A DNA stretch of 43,792 bases from Acidobacteriota bacterium (GCA_021785495.1 JAJYFB010000009.1:1-43792), one strand, 5' to 3'. Numbered from the stretch's first letter, positions 23,239 to 33,379 are shown. The notes: generated by a model not told the origin, from the sequence alone. Numbers and translations are program-made.

Positions 23239-24320
23239 CAACGACGGTTCAAACAGCGATCGTAGGAGTGACGGGCTACGCCGGCGGCGAGCTGGCGCGG
23301 CTGCTTTTGGCGCATCCGCGGCTTCAGGGCAAGCCTCCGGTGCTGGCCGGGCGCGTGGACGAGAAAGACCTGGCGCGGGGCGGCGTGCCGCTGGCCGAGA
23401 TTCATCCGCATCTGGCCGGCGGCGTCGCCAACCAACTCAAAGACGCTGCCAGCCAGCTCAAAATGGAGCCGTTTTCCTGGGAGCTTTTCGCCGCGCGCAA
23501 GGTGGACGTGCTCTTCCTGGCCACGCCGCACGCGCAGTCGCGGGCCTGGGCGCCCGAAGCGCTCAAGCGCGGCATTCGCGTCATCGACCTGAGTGGTGCA
23601 TGGCGGCTGACGGAGGCCGCGCACCGCGCCGTCTACGCATTTGAGGATGAAGGCTCGGCGCAGGCCGCGGCGATTCAGGCGCAGGCCGTCTACGGAATGC
23701 CCGAGCTGCATCGCAAAGAGATTGCCAAAGCCAAATTGATCGCCAATCCCGGCTGCTACGCAACCTCGGTGATTCTGCCGCTGCGGCCGCTGGTGGCCGC
23801 CGGTCTCGTCGATCTCGACGCCGGCATCGTCGCCGACGCGAAGAGCGGCGTCAGCGGCGCGGGCAAGGCTCCGACCGCGAAGACGCACTTCATGAGCGCG
23901 GCCGACAATCTCTCCGCCTACGCCGTCTTCACGCATCGTCACACGGGCGAACTGGTTGAGCAGATCGGCGTCGCCGGCGATCAGATCGTCTTTACGCCGC
24001 ATCTGCTGCCGATCCCGCGCGGCATTCTCTCGACGATCTACGTGCGCTTCAAGCAGGCGCAGACGGCCGGGAGCGTGGCGCGGGTCTATCGCGAGTTCTT
24101 CGCCGCGAGTCCCATGGTCCGGCTCTACGAAAAATCGCTGCCGCAGATTCAGTACTCGGTGCGCACCAACTACGCCGACATCGGCTTCGAGATCGACGCC
24201 GGCGGCAAACGCGCCGTCATCGTCAGTTGCCTGGACAACCTGCTCAAAGGCGCCGCCGGCCAGGCCGTGCAGAACCTGAACGTCCTTGAAGGCTGGCCGG
24301 AAGCGGAAGGATTGGCATGA
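23235..24320 (+). CDS. argC: N-acetyl-gamma-glutamyl-phosphate reductase
   Basis: A 361-residue NADPH-dependent enzyme for the third step of arginine synthesis. N-terminal Rossmann fold with AIVGVTGYAGGELARLL; catalytic Cys174 in LIANPGCYATSVILPL; the SGVSGAGKAPTAKTHF segment; and the C-terminal NLLKGAAGQAVQNLN motif. The ATG at 23235 overlaps the argR stop by 4 nt, so translation is coupled. A longer upstream reading is just argR in another frame. The loop around residues 45-75 is longer than in the E. coli protein. Confidence 0.97.
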   Translation: MTTTVQTAIVGVTGYAGGELARLLLAHPRLQGKPPVLAGRVDEKDLARGGVPLAEIHPHLAGGVANQLKDAASQLKMEPFSWELFAARKVDVLFLATPHAQSRAWAPEALKRGIRVIDLSGAWRLTEAAHRAVYAFEDEGSAQAAAIQAQAVYGMPELHRKEIAKAKLIANPGCYATSVILPLRPLVAAGLVDLDAGIVADAKSGVSGAGKAPTAKTHFMSAADNLSAYAVFTHRHTGELVEQIGVAGDQIVFTPHLLPIPRGILSTIYVRFKQAQTAGSVARVYREFFAASPMVRLYEKSLPQIQYSVRTNYADIGFEIDAGGKRAVIVSCLDNLLKGAAGQAVQNLNVLEGWPEAEGLA

Positions 24321-25099
24321 AGTACGTGGTCAAACTGGGCGGCGCGGGGCTGGAGAATCCCGCGCTCTTCACGGGCTGCATCCGCGCCATCGTCGATCTG
24401 GTGCGCGACGGCCATCAGGTGGCCGTGGTGCATGGCGGCGGCGTGCAGTTGACGCGCACGTTGAAGGCTCTGGGCAAACAGAGCCAGTTCATCGACGGCC
24501 TGCGCGTCACCGACGCCGAAACCCGCGACGCCGGGCTGATGGTCTTTGCCGGCCGCGTCAACAAAAGCCTCGTGGCCGCCTTTGCGGCCCTCGGCCAGCC
24601 GGCCCTGGGGCTTTCCGGCGGCGATGGCATGATCTTTCGCGCGCGCAAAAAGCGCATGGCGCAGGACCTCGGCTTTGTGGGCGAGATTGCCGCCAGCGAT
24701 CCGCGCTGGCTCGAAGCCATCTGGCAGTTGAACGGCGTGCCGGTGCTCTGCTCGATGGCCCTGGGCTTCGACGGCGAGTATTACAACATCAACGCCGACG
24801 AGATGGCTTCGGCCTGCGCCGTCGCCTGCTGCGCCGACGCTCTGGTCTTCCTTACGGACGTGCCCGGCGTCAAGGGTCTGAACGGCGAGGTGCTGCGATG
24901 GCTCGCCATCGACCAGATTGCCGCGATGGCGCAGAACGGGGTTATCTCCGGCGGCATGTTGCCCAAGCTGGGCGCCTGCCGCGAGGCGCTTTTGAACGGC
25001 GTCAAGCGCGTACGCATTCTTCCGGCCGAGGCGGCCCGCGTTTTGCCCGATCTGTGCAGCGCACGCATTGCCGAGGGCACCGAAGTGATGGTGGCGTAG
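24317..25099 (+). CDS. argB: Acetylglutamate kinase
   Basis: A 260-residue amino acid kinase for the second step. Seen: KYVVKLGGAGL (phosphate-binding KLGG), VAVVHGGG, GLRVTDAETRDAGLMVFAG (the N-acetylglutamate site, normally G-x-R-x-T-D) and ALVFLTDVPGVKGLNG, with NISGGM-like ISGGMLPKLGA near the C-terminus. It starts within the argC stop (ATGA overlap). Length is close to E. coli ArgB (258), the shorter form usually not inhibited by arginine; it lacks the N-terminal helix of arginine-sensitive hexameric kinases. Control is then more likely by ArgR than by feedback at this step. Confidence 0.96.
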   Translation: MKYVVKLGGAGLENPALFTGCIRAIVDLVRDGHQVAVVHGGGVQLTRTLKALGKQSQFIDGLRVTDAETRDAGLMVFAGRVNKSLVAAFAALGQPALGLSGGDGMIFRARKKRMAQDLGFVGEIAASDPRWLEAIWQLNGVPVLCSMALGFDGEYYNINADEMASACAVACCADALVFLTDVPGVKGLNGEVLRWLAIDQIAAMAQNGVISGGMLPKLGACREALLNGVKRVRILPAEAARVLPDLCSARIAEGTEVMVA

Positions 25100-25207
25100 A
25101 GCAGCGGAGTTAGCAGCGTTGGCGGAGTTAGACCGGCGGCGAGGAGCGCGGACCGGAACCAAAAAATTAGATCGAGAACCAATCAGATTGGGAACGAAGG
25201 AGAGATC

Positions 25208-26446
25208 ATGTCGAAACTTGCCGAGATTCAGGCCGCTGAACAGCGGCTGCTCATTCACACCTACGACCGCTTTCCCGTGCTCTTTGTCGCCGGCGAAGAC
25301 GTGCATCTGATCGACGACGAGGGCAATCGCTACCTCGACCTGCTGAGCGGTATCGGCGTCAACGCTCTGGGCTACGGATCGAAGGTGATCGAAGAGGCCA
25401 TCGCCAGCCAGAGCCGCACGCTGATCAACGCCTCGAACTACTACTTCAACGACAAGATGGCTCCGCTGGCCGAGCGCCTGACGCGGATTACGGGCATGGA
25501 TCGCGCCTACTTCGGCAACTCCGGCACCGAGGCCGTCGAGGCCGCGCTCAAGCTGGCCCGCGCCCACGCCGGGCTGCTGCGCAGCGAAGGCAAGCAGATC
25601 GGCACCGGCTTTCTGGCCATGGACCAGAGCTTTCACGGGCGCACCATGGGCTCGATCTCGATGACCTACAAAGCCAAGTACCGCGAGCCCTTCGAGCCGC
25701 TCATTGCCGGCGTCGAGTTCGTCCAATTCAACGACGTCGCCGATCTGCGCGCCAAATTCAGCGGCGAGATCTGCGCCATTCTCGTCGAGGCCATGCAGGG
25801 CGAGGGCGGCGTGCGGCCGATTACGCCGGAGTTTTTCGCCGAGGCGCGCAAGCTGGCCGACTCGACCGGCGCCTTGCTGATCGTCGACGAGATTCAAGCC
25901 GGTTTCGGCCGCACCGGCAAGTGGTGCGCCTTTCAGCACTACGATGTGAAGCCGGACATCGTCACGCTAGCCAAGCCGCTGGCCGGCGGCATCCCCATGA
26001 GCGCCACGCTCTGCACCAACGAAGTGGCACGCGCCTTTCACGCCGGCATGCACGGCACCACCTTCGGCGGTGGCGCGCTGGCCTGCGCCGTGGCCACGGC
26101 CGTCATCGACCACATCGAGTCGACGAATCTGCTCGACCACATCAACGCCGTCGGCGGCTACTTTTTGCAGAAGCTGCAAGCTCTCCAGCAAAAGCACGCC
26201 TGCATTGTGAACGTGCGCGGCAAGGGGCTGATGCTGGCCATCGAGTTGAACTCGGCCGAACTGGGCAAGAAGGCCGTCACCACGCTCCTCAGCCGTCACA
26301 TCGTCATCAACTGCACCAGCGACACCACGCTGCGTTTTCTGCCGCCGTACATCTTCGAGAACCGGCACGTCGATGAAGTGGTCGCCGCGCTCGACGCCTT
26401 CCTGAGCGAAGAGGCCGCAGCGGCCCCCAAGGAGAACCATGGCTAG
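25208..26446 (+). CDS. argD: Acetylornithine aminotransferase
   Basis: A 412-residue class III pyridoxal-phosphate enzyme that converts N-acetylglutamate semialdehyde to N-acetylornithine. Seen: YLDLLSGIGVNALGY; GNSGTEAVEAALKLAR; FHGRTMGSISMT; ALLIVDEIQAGFGRTG (the Asp that binds the cofactor); and VTLAKPLAGGIPMSA, whose Lys is the Schiff-base residue. GAAGGAG lies 5 nt before the ATG. A 108-bp spacer separates it from argB. The stop overlaps the argF start by 8 nt. Confidence 0.96.
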   Translation: MSKLAEIQAAEQRLLIHTYDRFPVLFVAGEDVHLIDDEGNRYLDLLSGIGVNALGYGSKVIEEAIASQSRTLINASNYYFNDKMAPLAERLTRITGMDRAYFGNSGTEAVEAALKLARAHAGLLRSEGKQIGTGFLAMDQSFHGRTMGSISMTYKAKYREPFEPLIAGVEFVQFNDVADLRAKFSGEICAILVEAMQGEGGVRPITPEFFAEARKLADSTGALLIVDEIQAGFGRTGKWCAFQHYDVKPDIVTLAKPLAGGIPMSATLCTNEVARAFHAGMHGTTFGGGALACAVATAVIDHIESTNLLDHINAVGGYFLQKLQALQQKHACIVNVRGKGLMLAIELNSAELGKKAVTTLLSRHIVINCTSDTTLRFLPPYIFENRHVDEVVAALDAFLSEEAAAAPKENHG

Positions 26447-27476
26447 CAAAACCATTCTCGACCGGCCGGCGCTCGACGGCCAGAACGCCGGCATTGCGGA
26501 TGCCGATATTCAGGCCGCCGCCGCGCGGCTGGCCGGCGAAGACCTGTGCTCCATCGCCGATCTTTCCAGCGGCGAAGTGCGCGCCATCCTCAAGCTGGGC
26601 CGCGAGGTCAAAAGCCATCCGGCCCGCTACCGGCGCGCCCTCGACGCCAAACAGATGGTGCTGATGTTCGAGAAGGCCAGCCTGCGCACGCGGCTGAGCT
26701 TCGAGACCGGCATCAACACCATGGGCGGCAACGCCATCTTCGTCGACCAGACCAATCAGCCGCTGGGCGAGCGCGAGTCGATCGCCGACGTGGCGCGCAA
26801 CGTCGAGCGCTGGGTCGACATCATCGTGCTGCGCACCTACGCGCACGACACCATTACGGAGATGGCCGCCAACTCGCGCGTTCCGGTCGTCAACGCGCTC
26901 TCCGACTTCGAGCATCCCTGCCAGGCGCTGGCCGATTTCATGACCCTCGAAGAGCGCTTCGGCAAGGTGGCCGGACTCAACTTCACCTACGTTGGCGACG
27001 GCAACAATGTTTGCCACTCGCTGATGCTCACCGGCGCGCAACTGGGCGCCAACGTCACCGTGGCCACGCCGCGCGGCTACTCGCCCGACTTCGAGATCGT
27101 CACGCGCGCGCGGGAGATCGCCGAGGCCAACGGCTGCGAGATTCGCCTGCTGCAGGATCCGCACGCGGCCGCCGAGGGCGCCGACGCCATCTACACCGAC
27201 GTCTGCGTCTCGATGGGCATGGAGCACGAATCCACCAAGCGCGCGCCCATCTTCCGTCCGTTCCAGGTGAACGAAACGCTGATGGCCAAGGCCCTGCCCA
27301 CGGCCGTGTTCATGCACTGCCTTCCGGCCCGCCGCAACGCCGAGGTCACCGACGCGGTCATCGATTCGCCGCAGTCGATCGTCTTCGATCAGGCGGAAAA
27401 CCGCATGCACGCGCAAAAGGCGCTGCTGCTGCTGCTGCTCAATGGGCTGGCAAATGTGAAAGCTGTTAGCTGCTAG
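26439..27476 (+). CDS. argF: Ornithine carbamoyltransferase
   Basis: 345 residues. Carbamoyl-phosphate site FEKASLRTRLSFETG (SLRTR 81-85; many family members have STRTR), then LRTYAH, NALSDFEHPCQALADF (HPxQ), FTYVGDGNNVCHSL (N-ornithine domain), the DVCVSMG loop and HCLP (293-296). SLRTR prompted a check for N-acetyl- or N-succinylornithine transcarbamylase, but the HPCQALAD and SMG loops look like the ornithine enzyme. An N-terminal extension of about 30 residues is unusual. The C-terminus runs through a CTG repeat (LLLLLL). Overlaps argD by 8 nt. Makes citrulline. Confidence 0.92.
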   Translation: MASKTILDRPALDGQNAGIADADIQAAAARLAGEDLCSIADLSSGEVRAILKLGREVKSHPARYRRALDAKQMVLMFEKASLRTRLSFETGINTMGGNAIFVDQTNQPLGERESIADVARNVERWVDIIVLRTYAHDTITEMAANSRVPVVNALSDFEHPCQALADFMTLEERFGKVAGLNFTYVGDGNNVCHSLMLTGAQLGANVTVATPRGYSPDFEIVTRAREIAEANGCEIRLLQDPHAAAEGADAIYTDVCVSMGMEHESTKRAPIFRPFQVNETLMAKALPTAVFMHCLPARRNAEVTDAVIDSPQSIVFDQAENRMHAQKALLLLLLNGLANVKAVSC

Positions 27477-27562
27477 CTTCTAGCCTCTAGCTTTCTCTCG
27501 AAGCGTGAACATTGACACCAACACTGAACGAGCTAGCGGCTGGAAGCTCGTGGCTAGAAGCT
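27475..27562. repeat. Spaced inverted repeat between argF and argG
   Basis: AGCTTCTAGCC (27475-27485) and GGCTAGAAGCT (27552-27562) are an exact 11-bp inverted pair, set in CTAG-rich simple sequence on both sides. It could form a long-loop hairpin inside the operon message. Confidence 0.7.
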
Positions 27563-27573
27563 GAGGTTCCTAG

Positions 27574-28917
<1,344 letters not shown>

Positions 28918-28980
28918 CGGCCTTGTGATGCCGAAGGCGCACGGTTTGAGGATGGGACGGTGCATGATCCGTGCGCGTGC

Positions 28981-28993
28981 ATTACAATGTAAT
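28981..28993. promoter_or_regulatory. Palindrome at the toxin-antitoxin promoter
   Basis: ATTACAATGTAAT is a perfect palindrome around a single central base. It contains TACAAT (28983-28988), a plausible -10, and lies 15 nt before the antitoxin start. An autoregulatory operator for the antitoxin-toxin complex is likely, but no -35 is clear. Confidence 0.5.
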
Positions 28994-29007
28994 TCACGAG
29001 GTGCTCT

Positions 29008-29268
29008 ATGGCGGCGAATGCTCTTGTGCAGACCAGAATCGACGGGAAAATCAAGCGGGAGGCAGCGGCGGTTCTGGAGGCGGTTGGCCTGACGGTCTCC
29101 GATGCCGTGCGTCTTTTGCTGACGCGGGTTGCGCACGACAAGGCGCTTCCTTTTGAACCACTCGTTCCTAACAAAAAGACCCTGGCCGCCATGAGGGAAG
29201 CGCGCGCAGGAAGGCTGGAGACCGTCACGCTCGATGAATTGCGGACGGTGCTCCGTGCGGACGATTAA
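29008..29268 (+). CDS. RelB/DinJ family antitoxin
   Basis: 86 residues. The start ANALVQTRIDGKIKREAAAVLEAVGLTVSDAVRLLLTRVA is the ribbon-helix-helix domain of DinJ-type antitoxins (V-x-x-R-I-[DE], then L-x-x-x-G-L-T-x-S-x-A-[VI]-[RN]). The C-terminal half (LPFEPLVPNKKTLAAMREAR) should wrap and block the toxin. GAGG lies 10 nt before the ATG. It overlaps the toxin gene by 14 nt. Sits inside the arginine operon between argG and argH. Confidence 0.92.
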   Translation: MAANALVQTRIDGKIKREAAAVLEAVGLTVSDAVRLLLTRVAHDKALPFEPLVPNKKTLAAMREARAGRLETVTLDELRTVLRADD

Positions 29269-29536
29269 GCAAACACGGGCCTTCCAGCGCGACCTGAAGC
29301 GTGAAGCGAAGGGCCGGCACCGGGAATCCCTGACGGGCAACTTCGCTCAGACGATTCAGGCTCTCGCCAACGACGAACCGCTGGCCGAGCGATTTCACGA
29401 TCACGCTTTGTCGAACAACTGGCAGGGTTTTCGCGACTGCCACATCCGGCCCGACCTGATTTTGATCTACGGCAAGCCGGACGAGGAGACTTTGGAACTG
29501 GTCCGCCTCGGCTCGCATTCCGAACTGAGTCTGTAG
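29255..29536 (+). CDS. YafQ family mRNA interferase toxin
   Basis: 93 residues from GTG at 29255, the usual YafQ length; an in-frame ATG at 29234 would add seven residues. The sequence follows the YafQ pattern closely: L-x-x-x-F-x-D-H-A-L-x-x-N-W-x-G-F-R-D-C-H-I-x-P-D-L-I-L-I-Y, then LVRLGSHSELSL. His and Asp residues in DHAL, RDCHI.PD and GSHSEL correspond to those needed for ribosome-dependent mRNA cleavage, so the toxin looks intact. It is preceded by and overlaps its antitoxin. Confidence 0.93.
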   Translation: MRTIKQTRAFQRDLKREAKGRHRESLTGNFAQTIQALANDEPLAERFHDHALSNNWQGFRDCHIRPDLILIYGKPDEETLELVRLGSHSELSL

Positions 29537-29591
29537 TGCCGCAAGACGGTGCATAGAAAACGCCGGCAGCTCTGGGAGAAGAAAGAAAAAG

Positions 29592-31037
29592 ATGGCCAAC
29601 GAAAAACAGTCCGTCAAGATGTGGTCCGGCCGCTTTCGCGAGCCGCTCGACGCCGAGTTCGAAGCCTGGCAGCGCTCCATCGTTTTTGATTGGCGGCTGC
29701 TCGACGAGGAGATCGCCGCCAGCAAGGCGCACGCTTCGGCAATCTGCGCCGCCGGCATCCTGACCGCGCGCGAGGCCGTCGAAGTGAAGAACGCGCTGGA
29801 CGCCATCGGCGCGGAGTTCGCCACGGAGGCCGGCCGCGCCCAGGTGCGCGACCACGTCTCGGCCGAGGACATTCATCACTTTGTCGAGCTGAAACTCGCC
29901 GAGCGGATCGGGCCGCTGGGCCTCAAGCTGCACACTGGCCGCAGCCGCAACGAGCAGATCGCCACCGACCTGCGGCTGTACGTGCGGGATTGCATCCGGC
30001 AGACCATCGGCGGCATTGCGGCCTGGGCGGAAGCGCTCGCCGCGCAGGCGCGGAAGGCCGGCGAGGCCGTCATGCCAAGTTATACGCACATGCAGCGGGC
30101 TGAGCCGGTGCTCGTGGCGCACTGGCTGCTGGCCTATGTCGAGATGGCGCTGCGCGACGGCTCGCGTCTGGCCGATTGCGCACGGCGGCTCAATTTTTGC
30201 CCGCTCGGATCGGGCGCCGTGGCCGGCGCCACGCTCGCGCTCGACCGCGCCATCGCCGCGCGCGAGCTGGGCTTTGCCGCGCCCACGGCCAACTCCATCG
30301 ACGCCACCAGCGACCGCGACTTCGTCCTCGAGTATTTGCAGGCGCTCACCTTGGTCGGCCTGCACCTGAGCCGTTTTGCCGAGGAGATCACGCTCTTCGC
30401 CACGGCCGAGTTCGGTTTCGTCCATCTGCCCGAGGCCTTTTCCACTGGTTCCAGCGCCATGCCGCAGAAGAAAAATCCCGATCTGACCGAGCTTCTGCGC
30501 GCCAAGGTCGGACGGCTCAACGGCGCGGCGCAGACGGTCGCGTTGCAGCTCAAGGGGCTGCCGCTGGCCTACAATAAAGACATGCAGGAGACGCAGGAGC
30601 CGGCCTTCGCTGCGGCTTTCGTGCCGCCCACGCTCAGGCTGGTGGCGCGTTTCACGGCGGCTCTGGAATTGGATCGCGAGCGCATGAGCCAGGCGGCGCA
30701 GTCGGGCTACCTGAATGCGATGGCCGCGGCCACCTATCTTGTCCACAAGGGCGTTCCGTTTCGTCTGGCGCACGAGAAGATCGGCCAGGCCGTGCGTTTC
30801 GCCATCGGGAAAGGCGTGGAGTTGAACCAGTTGACGCTCGCCGAGCTGCGCGCCTTTGGCGAGGAGTTTGGCGAGGATTTCTTTGCCGCCATCGCGCTCG
30901 ACGCGACCCTCGATTGCCATGACGTGATGGGCGGAACGGCGCGCGCGCGCGTCGCGGAGGCGCTTGATGCCGTCGCCGAGCGTATCGCCGCGCTCGAACA
31001 GTTCGCCGCAGCGGAGGCCGTTCATGCTGGTGCGTAA
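29592..31037 (+). CDS. argH: Argininosuccinate lyase
   Basis: 481 residues; releases fumarate and arginine in the last step. Features: KMWSGRF near the N-terminus; SAEDIHHFVE; LHTGRSRNEQIATDLRLY; PSYTHMQRAEPV; and the fumarase/aspartase signature GSSAMPQKKNPD (286-297), whose second Ser is the catalytic residue. GGGAGAAG precedes the ATG. Its end overlaps the argA-like gene by 14 nt, so the two products are made together. The toxin-antitoxin pair interrupts the gap to argG. Confidence 0.97.
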   Translation: MANEKQSVKMWSGRFREPLDAEFEAWQRSIVFDWRLLDEEIAASKAHASAICAAGILTAREAVEVKNALDAIGAEFATEAGRAQVRDHVSAEDIHHFVELKLAERIGPLGLKLHTGRSRNEQIATDLRLYVRDCIRQTIGGIAAWAEALAAQARKAGEAVMPSYTHMQRAEPVLVAHWLLAYVEMALRDGSRLADCARRLNFCPLGSGAVAGATLALDRAIAARELGFAAPTANSIDATSDRDFVLEYLQALTLVGLHLSRFAEEITLFATAEFGFVHLPEAFSTGSSAMPQKKNPDLTELLRAKVGRLNGAAQTVALQLKGLPLAYNKDMQETQEPAFAAAFVPPTLRLVARFTAALELDRERMSQAAQSGYLNAMAAATYLVHKGVPFRLAHEKIGQAVRFAIGKGVELNQLTLAELRAFGEEFGEDFFAAIALDATLDCHDVMGGTARARVAEALDAVAERIAALEQFAAAEAVHAGA

Positions 31038-31545
31038 GGCTCTGCTGCACGACGCCTCGAACGTCTACGACCTGGTCAACTCGCTCTCCGGCGACGGCAC
31101 GCTGCTCAAGCGCGCCTTTGCCGAAATCTGCGAGAACATTCGCGACTTTACGGTCGCCGAGTCCGACGGCGGAGTTTTTCTCGGCTGCGGCGCGCTGCAC
31201 CTCTACGGGCCGCATCTCTGCGAGGTGCGTTCGATCGTCGTCAAGCCCGAGGCCAAGGGCCAGGGCGCGGGCGGCGGCATCCTGAAGGCGCTTATCGAAG
31301 AGGCCGAGATGCACGACATTCAATCGGTCTGCCTGTTCACGCGCATTCCCGACTTCTTCTTCAAGTACGGCTTCCGCACCGTGGAAGACAAGGCCGAACT
31401 GCCCGACAAAATCTTCAAGGACTGCCAGAACTGTCCGCGCCTGCATCGTTGCGACGAGGTGGCCATGGTGCGCGGCCGCATTCCGCGCATGTCCATCCTT
31501 GGCCCGCGCAGCGAGGCGCAGGAACTGGTGCGGCTGTCGGGATAA
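31024..31545 (+). CDS. argA: Short-form N-acetylglutamate synthase-like GNAT acetyltransferase
   Basis: 173 residues, one GNAT domain. The acetyl-CoA loop is VRSIVVKPEAKGQGAGGGIL; CLFTRIPDFFFKYGFRTVE is the typical C-terminal GNAT motif; a Cys-rich tail CQNCPRLHRCDEVAM follows. It lacks the kinase-like half of classical ArgA, so it matches the short NAGS type known from the C-terminal domain of ArgH(A) fusions and from Mycobacterium. It should acetylate glutamate to start the pathway. The 14-nt overlap with argH and the operon position support this strongly. A different GNAT role is possible. Confidence 0.82.
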   Translation: MLVRKALLHDASNVYDLVNSLSGDGTLLKRAFAEICENIRDFTVAESDGGVFLGCGALHLYGPHLCEVRSIVVKPEAKGQGAGGGILKALIEEAEMHDIQSVCLFTRIPDFFFKYGFRTVEDKAELPDKIFKDCQNCPRLHRCDEVAMVRGRIPRMSILGPRSEAQELVRLSG

Positions 31546-31881
31546 ATCGTCCCGCTCATGAGCACGGACAAAATTCAATCGACGCGCGCTGGTTTGCATC
31601 GAGGCTGGATGGTTCCACCAAGCTACCGGTAAAAACCGGGCGCGAGGTCCACTTCTCCGCCAACAGCCTTCCATCCAAGCTGCACGGCCTGCCCAGGAGC
31701 GAGACAACTGGTAGCCGGCGTGCATGGCAATCGTCTGAGAGCCGCCTTGGATCGCGGCGGCCTCCTCGTACGGGAAGGCTGTCAGCCGGGGGGCAGGCGT
31801 GATGCGCTCTCGACAGCGAATTCCCACCCTTGGCGCGCTTGGCGGGCGAAGGGTGGAAACTCTGGCCAGGCGCGGACTGTG
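31546..31881. other. Convergent intergenic region with one hairpin
   Basis: 336 bp between argA and the minus-strand GH43 gene. It holds a hairpin with arms CCACCCTT (31824-31831) and AAGGGTGG (31849-31856), related in sequence to the local palindromic repeats and able to act as a weak terminator. I see no gene in the rest. Confidence 0.45.
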
Positions 31882-33267
31882 TTAGTGCAGATAGGGCCAC
31901 CCATCCGAGGTAAAGCTCATCAGATTGATGCCCAGCGTCGGCGTGCCATTGTTGTTGCCATCGTAATAGTGGTAGTAAAAGATGGCGCCGTCCGTATCAT
32001 TCATTACTCCCTGTCCGCCGGGGCCGTCGATATTGCTGTGAGCGCTCAACACAATGGTGCCGCCGCCGCTCAGCATGTTCAGGCCGCCACGGTCCAGATA
32101 CGGGCCTGTAATGGATGAAGAGCGCCCCACAATCACGTGATAGGTGCTGCTGGCGCCCTCGCAGCAGTTGTCGATGGAGGCAAACAGATAGTAGTACCCG
32201 CCGCTCGAATAGATATACGATCCTTCCAGCCCATTGGATCGCTGCGCCAGGTGGTAGATCGTTTTGTTGCTGGACAGTTGCTTGCCGGTGCCGGGATCGA
32301 TCTGCATCAGGTAAATGCCGTCGCTCCAGGAGCCGAACGACATCCACCAATTGCCGCTCGCATCCTGCGTAATGCCGGGGTCGATGGCGTTATAGGCAGT
32401 CGAAGAGCTGGACGAGACGACAATGCCATAGTCCGCCCAGTTGCCGCTTTGGGGCGTGGTGGAAGTGGCGACGCCAATCGCGGAGTTCTTGGATCCGGCG
32501 GTGGAGGCGGCGTAATACTGCCAGTACAGCCCATTGTGATAGACCACATCCGGCGCCCACACGTCGTTTGATCCGCTGTAACTGCTTACCCAGGAGGGAA
32601 TGGGCGACAGGGCCGCGCCCTGGCTGGTGAAGGTGGTGCGGTTGCTGGAATTGGCCAGCGTGTTGTGCGTTCCATAGAGCCAGTAGGTGCTGCCAGCCTT
32701 CAGCAGGAACGGATCGTGTACGTAGATGCCGCTTCCGTTCACGGCGCCCGGCATGGGATAGGGGGTGACGCCGGTGTTCTCCAGTTGCCACTCCTGGCAT
32801 TTGCTTCCGGTGGGTCCCCACTGGTCGATCTTGGCCGTGTCGGAGGTGCTGGCGTCGTAGACTTCGAGGTATAAACCACTATTGACGTTCTTGATCATGT
32901 AGTTGCCGTCGGAGGCCGTCGAAATCGTCCAGAGGTGATCGGCTGTGCTGTTGTCGGCCCACTGAAGGATCTGCGCTCCATCCGACTTGGAGGCGCCGGA
33001 GACGCCCATGACCTGGTGCGTCAGCATGTTTTCGATCAGGTATTGGTTGTTCCCCATGGGAATAAAGTGCCAGAGGTGATCGGTCGTGCCTGTATCGGCC
33101 CATTGCAGAACCGTGGCGCCTGCTGTCTGGCTGGCATTGGTAATGCCGAGCACCAGGCCGCTGTTCACATTTTTGATTTTGAATTCGACGCTGTCGTTGA
33201 TGGTGTCCTGCGCATACGCCAAGCAGGTCACGGCCGCCAAAAAGCCACAAGCCAGGAAACGTTTCAT
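31882..33267 (-). CDS. Secreted GH43 endo-1,5-alpha-L-arabinanase with N-terminal ricin-type lectin domain
   Basis: 461 residues from ATG at 33267, preceded by GAGG. Signal peptide 1-19 (cleavage AYA-QD). Residues about 25-165 are a beta-trefoil with repeated N-V-N-S-G-L-x-L and Q-W elements (ricin B/CBM13 type), likely to bind plant polysaccharide. Residues about 170-461 are a GH43 five-bladed propeller: VHDPFLL (Asp185, base), WAPDVVYHNGLYWQYYA, AIDPGIT (Asp296) and LEGSYIY (Glu348, acid). GSWSDGI and FASIDNCCEG match arabinanases of the AbnA type. It should cut the arabinan side chains of pectin outside the cell. Confidence 0.92.
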   Translation of the reverse strand: MKRFLACGFLAAVTCLAYAQDTINDSVEFKIKNVNSGLVLGITNASQTAGATVLQWADTGTTDHLWHFIPMGNNQYLIENMLTHQVMGVSGASKSDGAQILQWADNSTADHLWTISTASDGNYMIKNVNSGLYLEVYDASTSDTAKIDQWGPTGSKCQEWQLENTGVTPYPMPGAVNGSGIYVHDPFLLKAGSTYWLYGTHNTLANSSNRTTFTSQGAALSPIPSWVSSYSGSNDVWAPDVVYHNGLYWQYYAASTAGSKNSAIGVATSTTPQSGNWADYGIVVSSSSSTAYNAIDPGITQDASGNWWMSFGSWSDGIYLMQIDPGTGKQLSSNKTIYHLAQRSNGLEGSYIYSSGGYYYLFASIDNCCEGASSTYHVIVGRSSSITGPYLDRGGLNMLSGGGTIVLSAHSNIDGPGGQGVMNDTDGAIFYYHYYDGNNNGTPTLGINLMSFTSDGWPYLH

Positions 33268-33345
33268 GCAATTACCTCGCGAATCAGGATGGATTAGCCA
33301 AAAAGCCGCAAGAGAGGGCAAGCGAAGAACGCCGGGGAGCTTTCA

Positions 33346-33357
33346 GTAAGCGTTTAC
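33346..33357. promoter_or_regulatory. LacI-family operator-like site for the GH43 gene
   Basis: GTAAGCGTTTAC is an imperfect palindrome with the central CG typical of LacI-family operators. It lies just downstream of the promoter at 33380-33409, where a bound repressor would block elongation or initiation. Confidence 0.6.
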
Positions 33358-33379
33358 CCGGCAACTCCAAAACGAGTGA

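Noticed and set aside
26439-27476. N-acetyl- or N-succinylornithine transcarbamylase instead of ArgF
   Set aside because: SLRTR is found in those enzymes too, but HPCQALAD, the SMG loop and HCLP fit ornithine carbamoyltransferase better.
31824-31856. Another capped hairpin of the R1-R4 family
   Set aside because: The arms resemble the family, but the stem is only 8 bp with a 17-nt loop and the GGCACCCGGC cap is missing, so it was kept only as a weak terminator-like hairpin.
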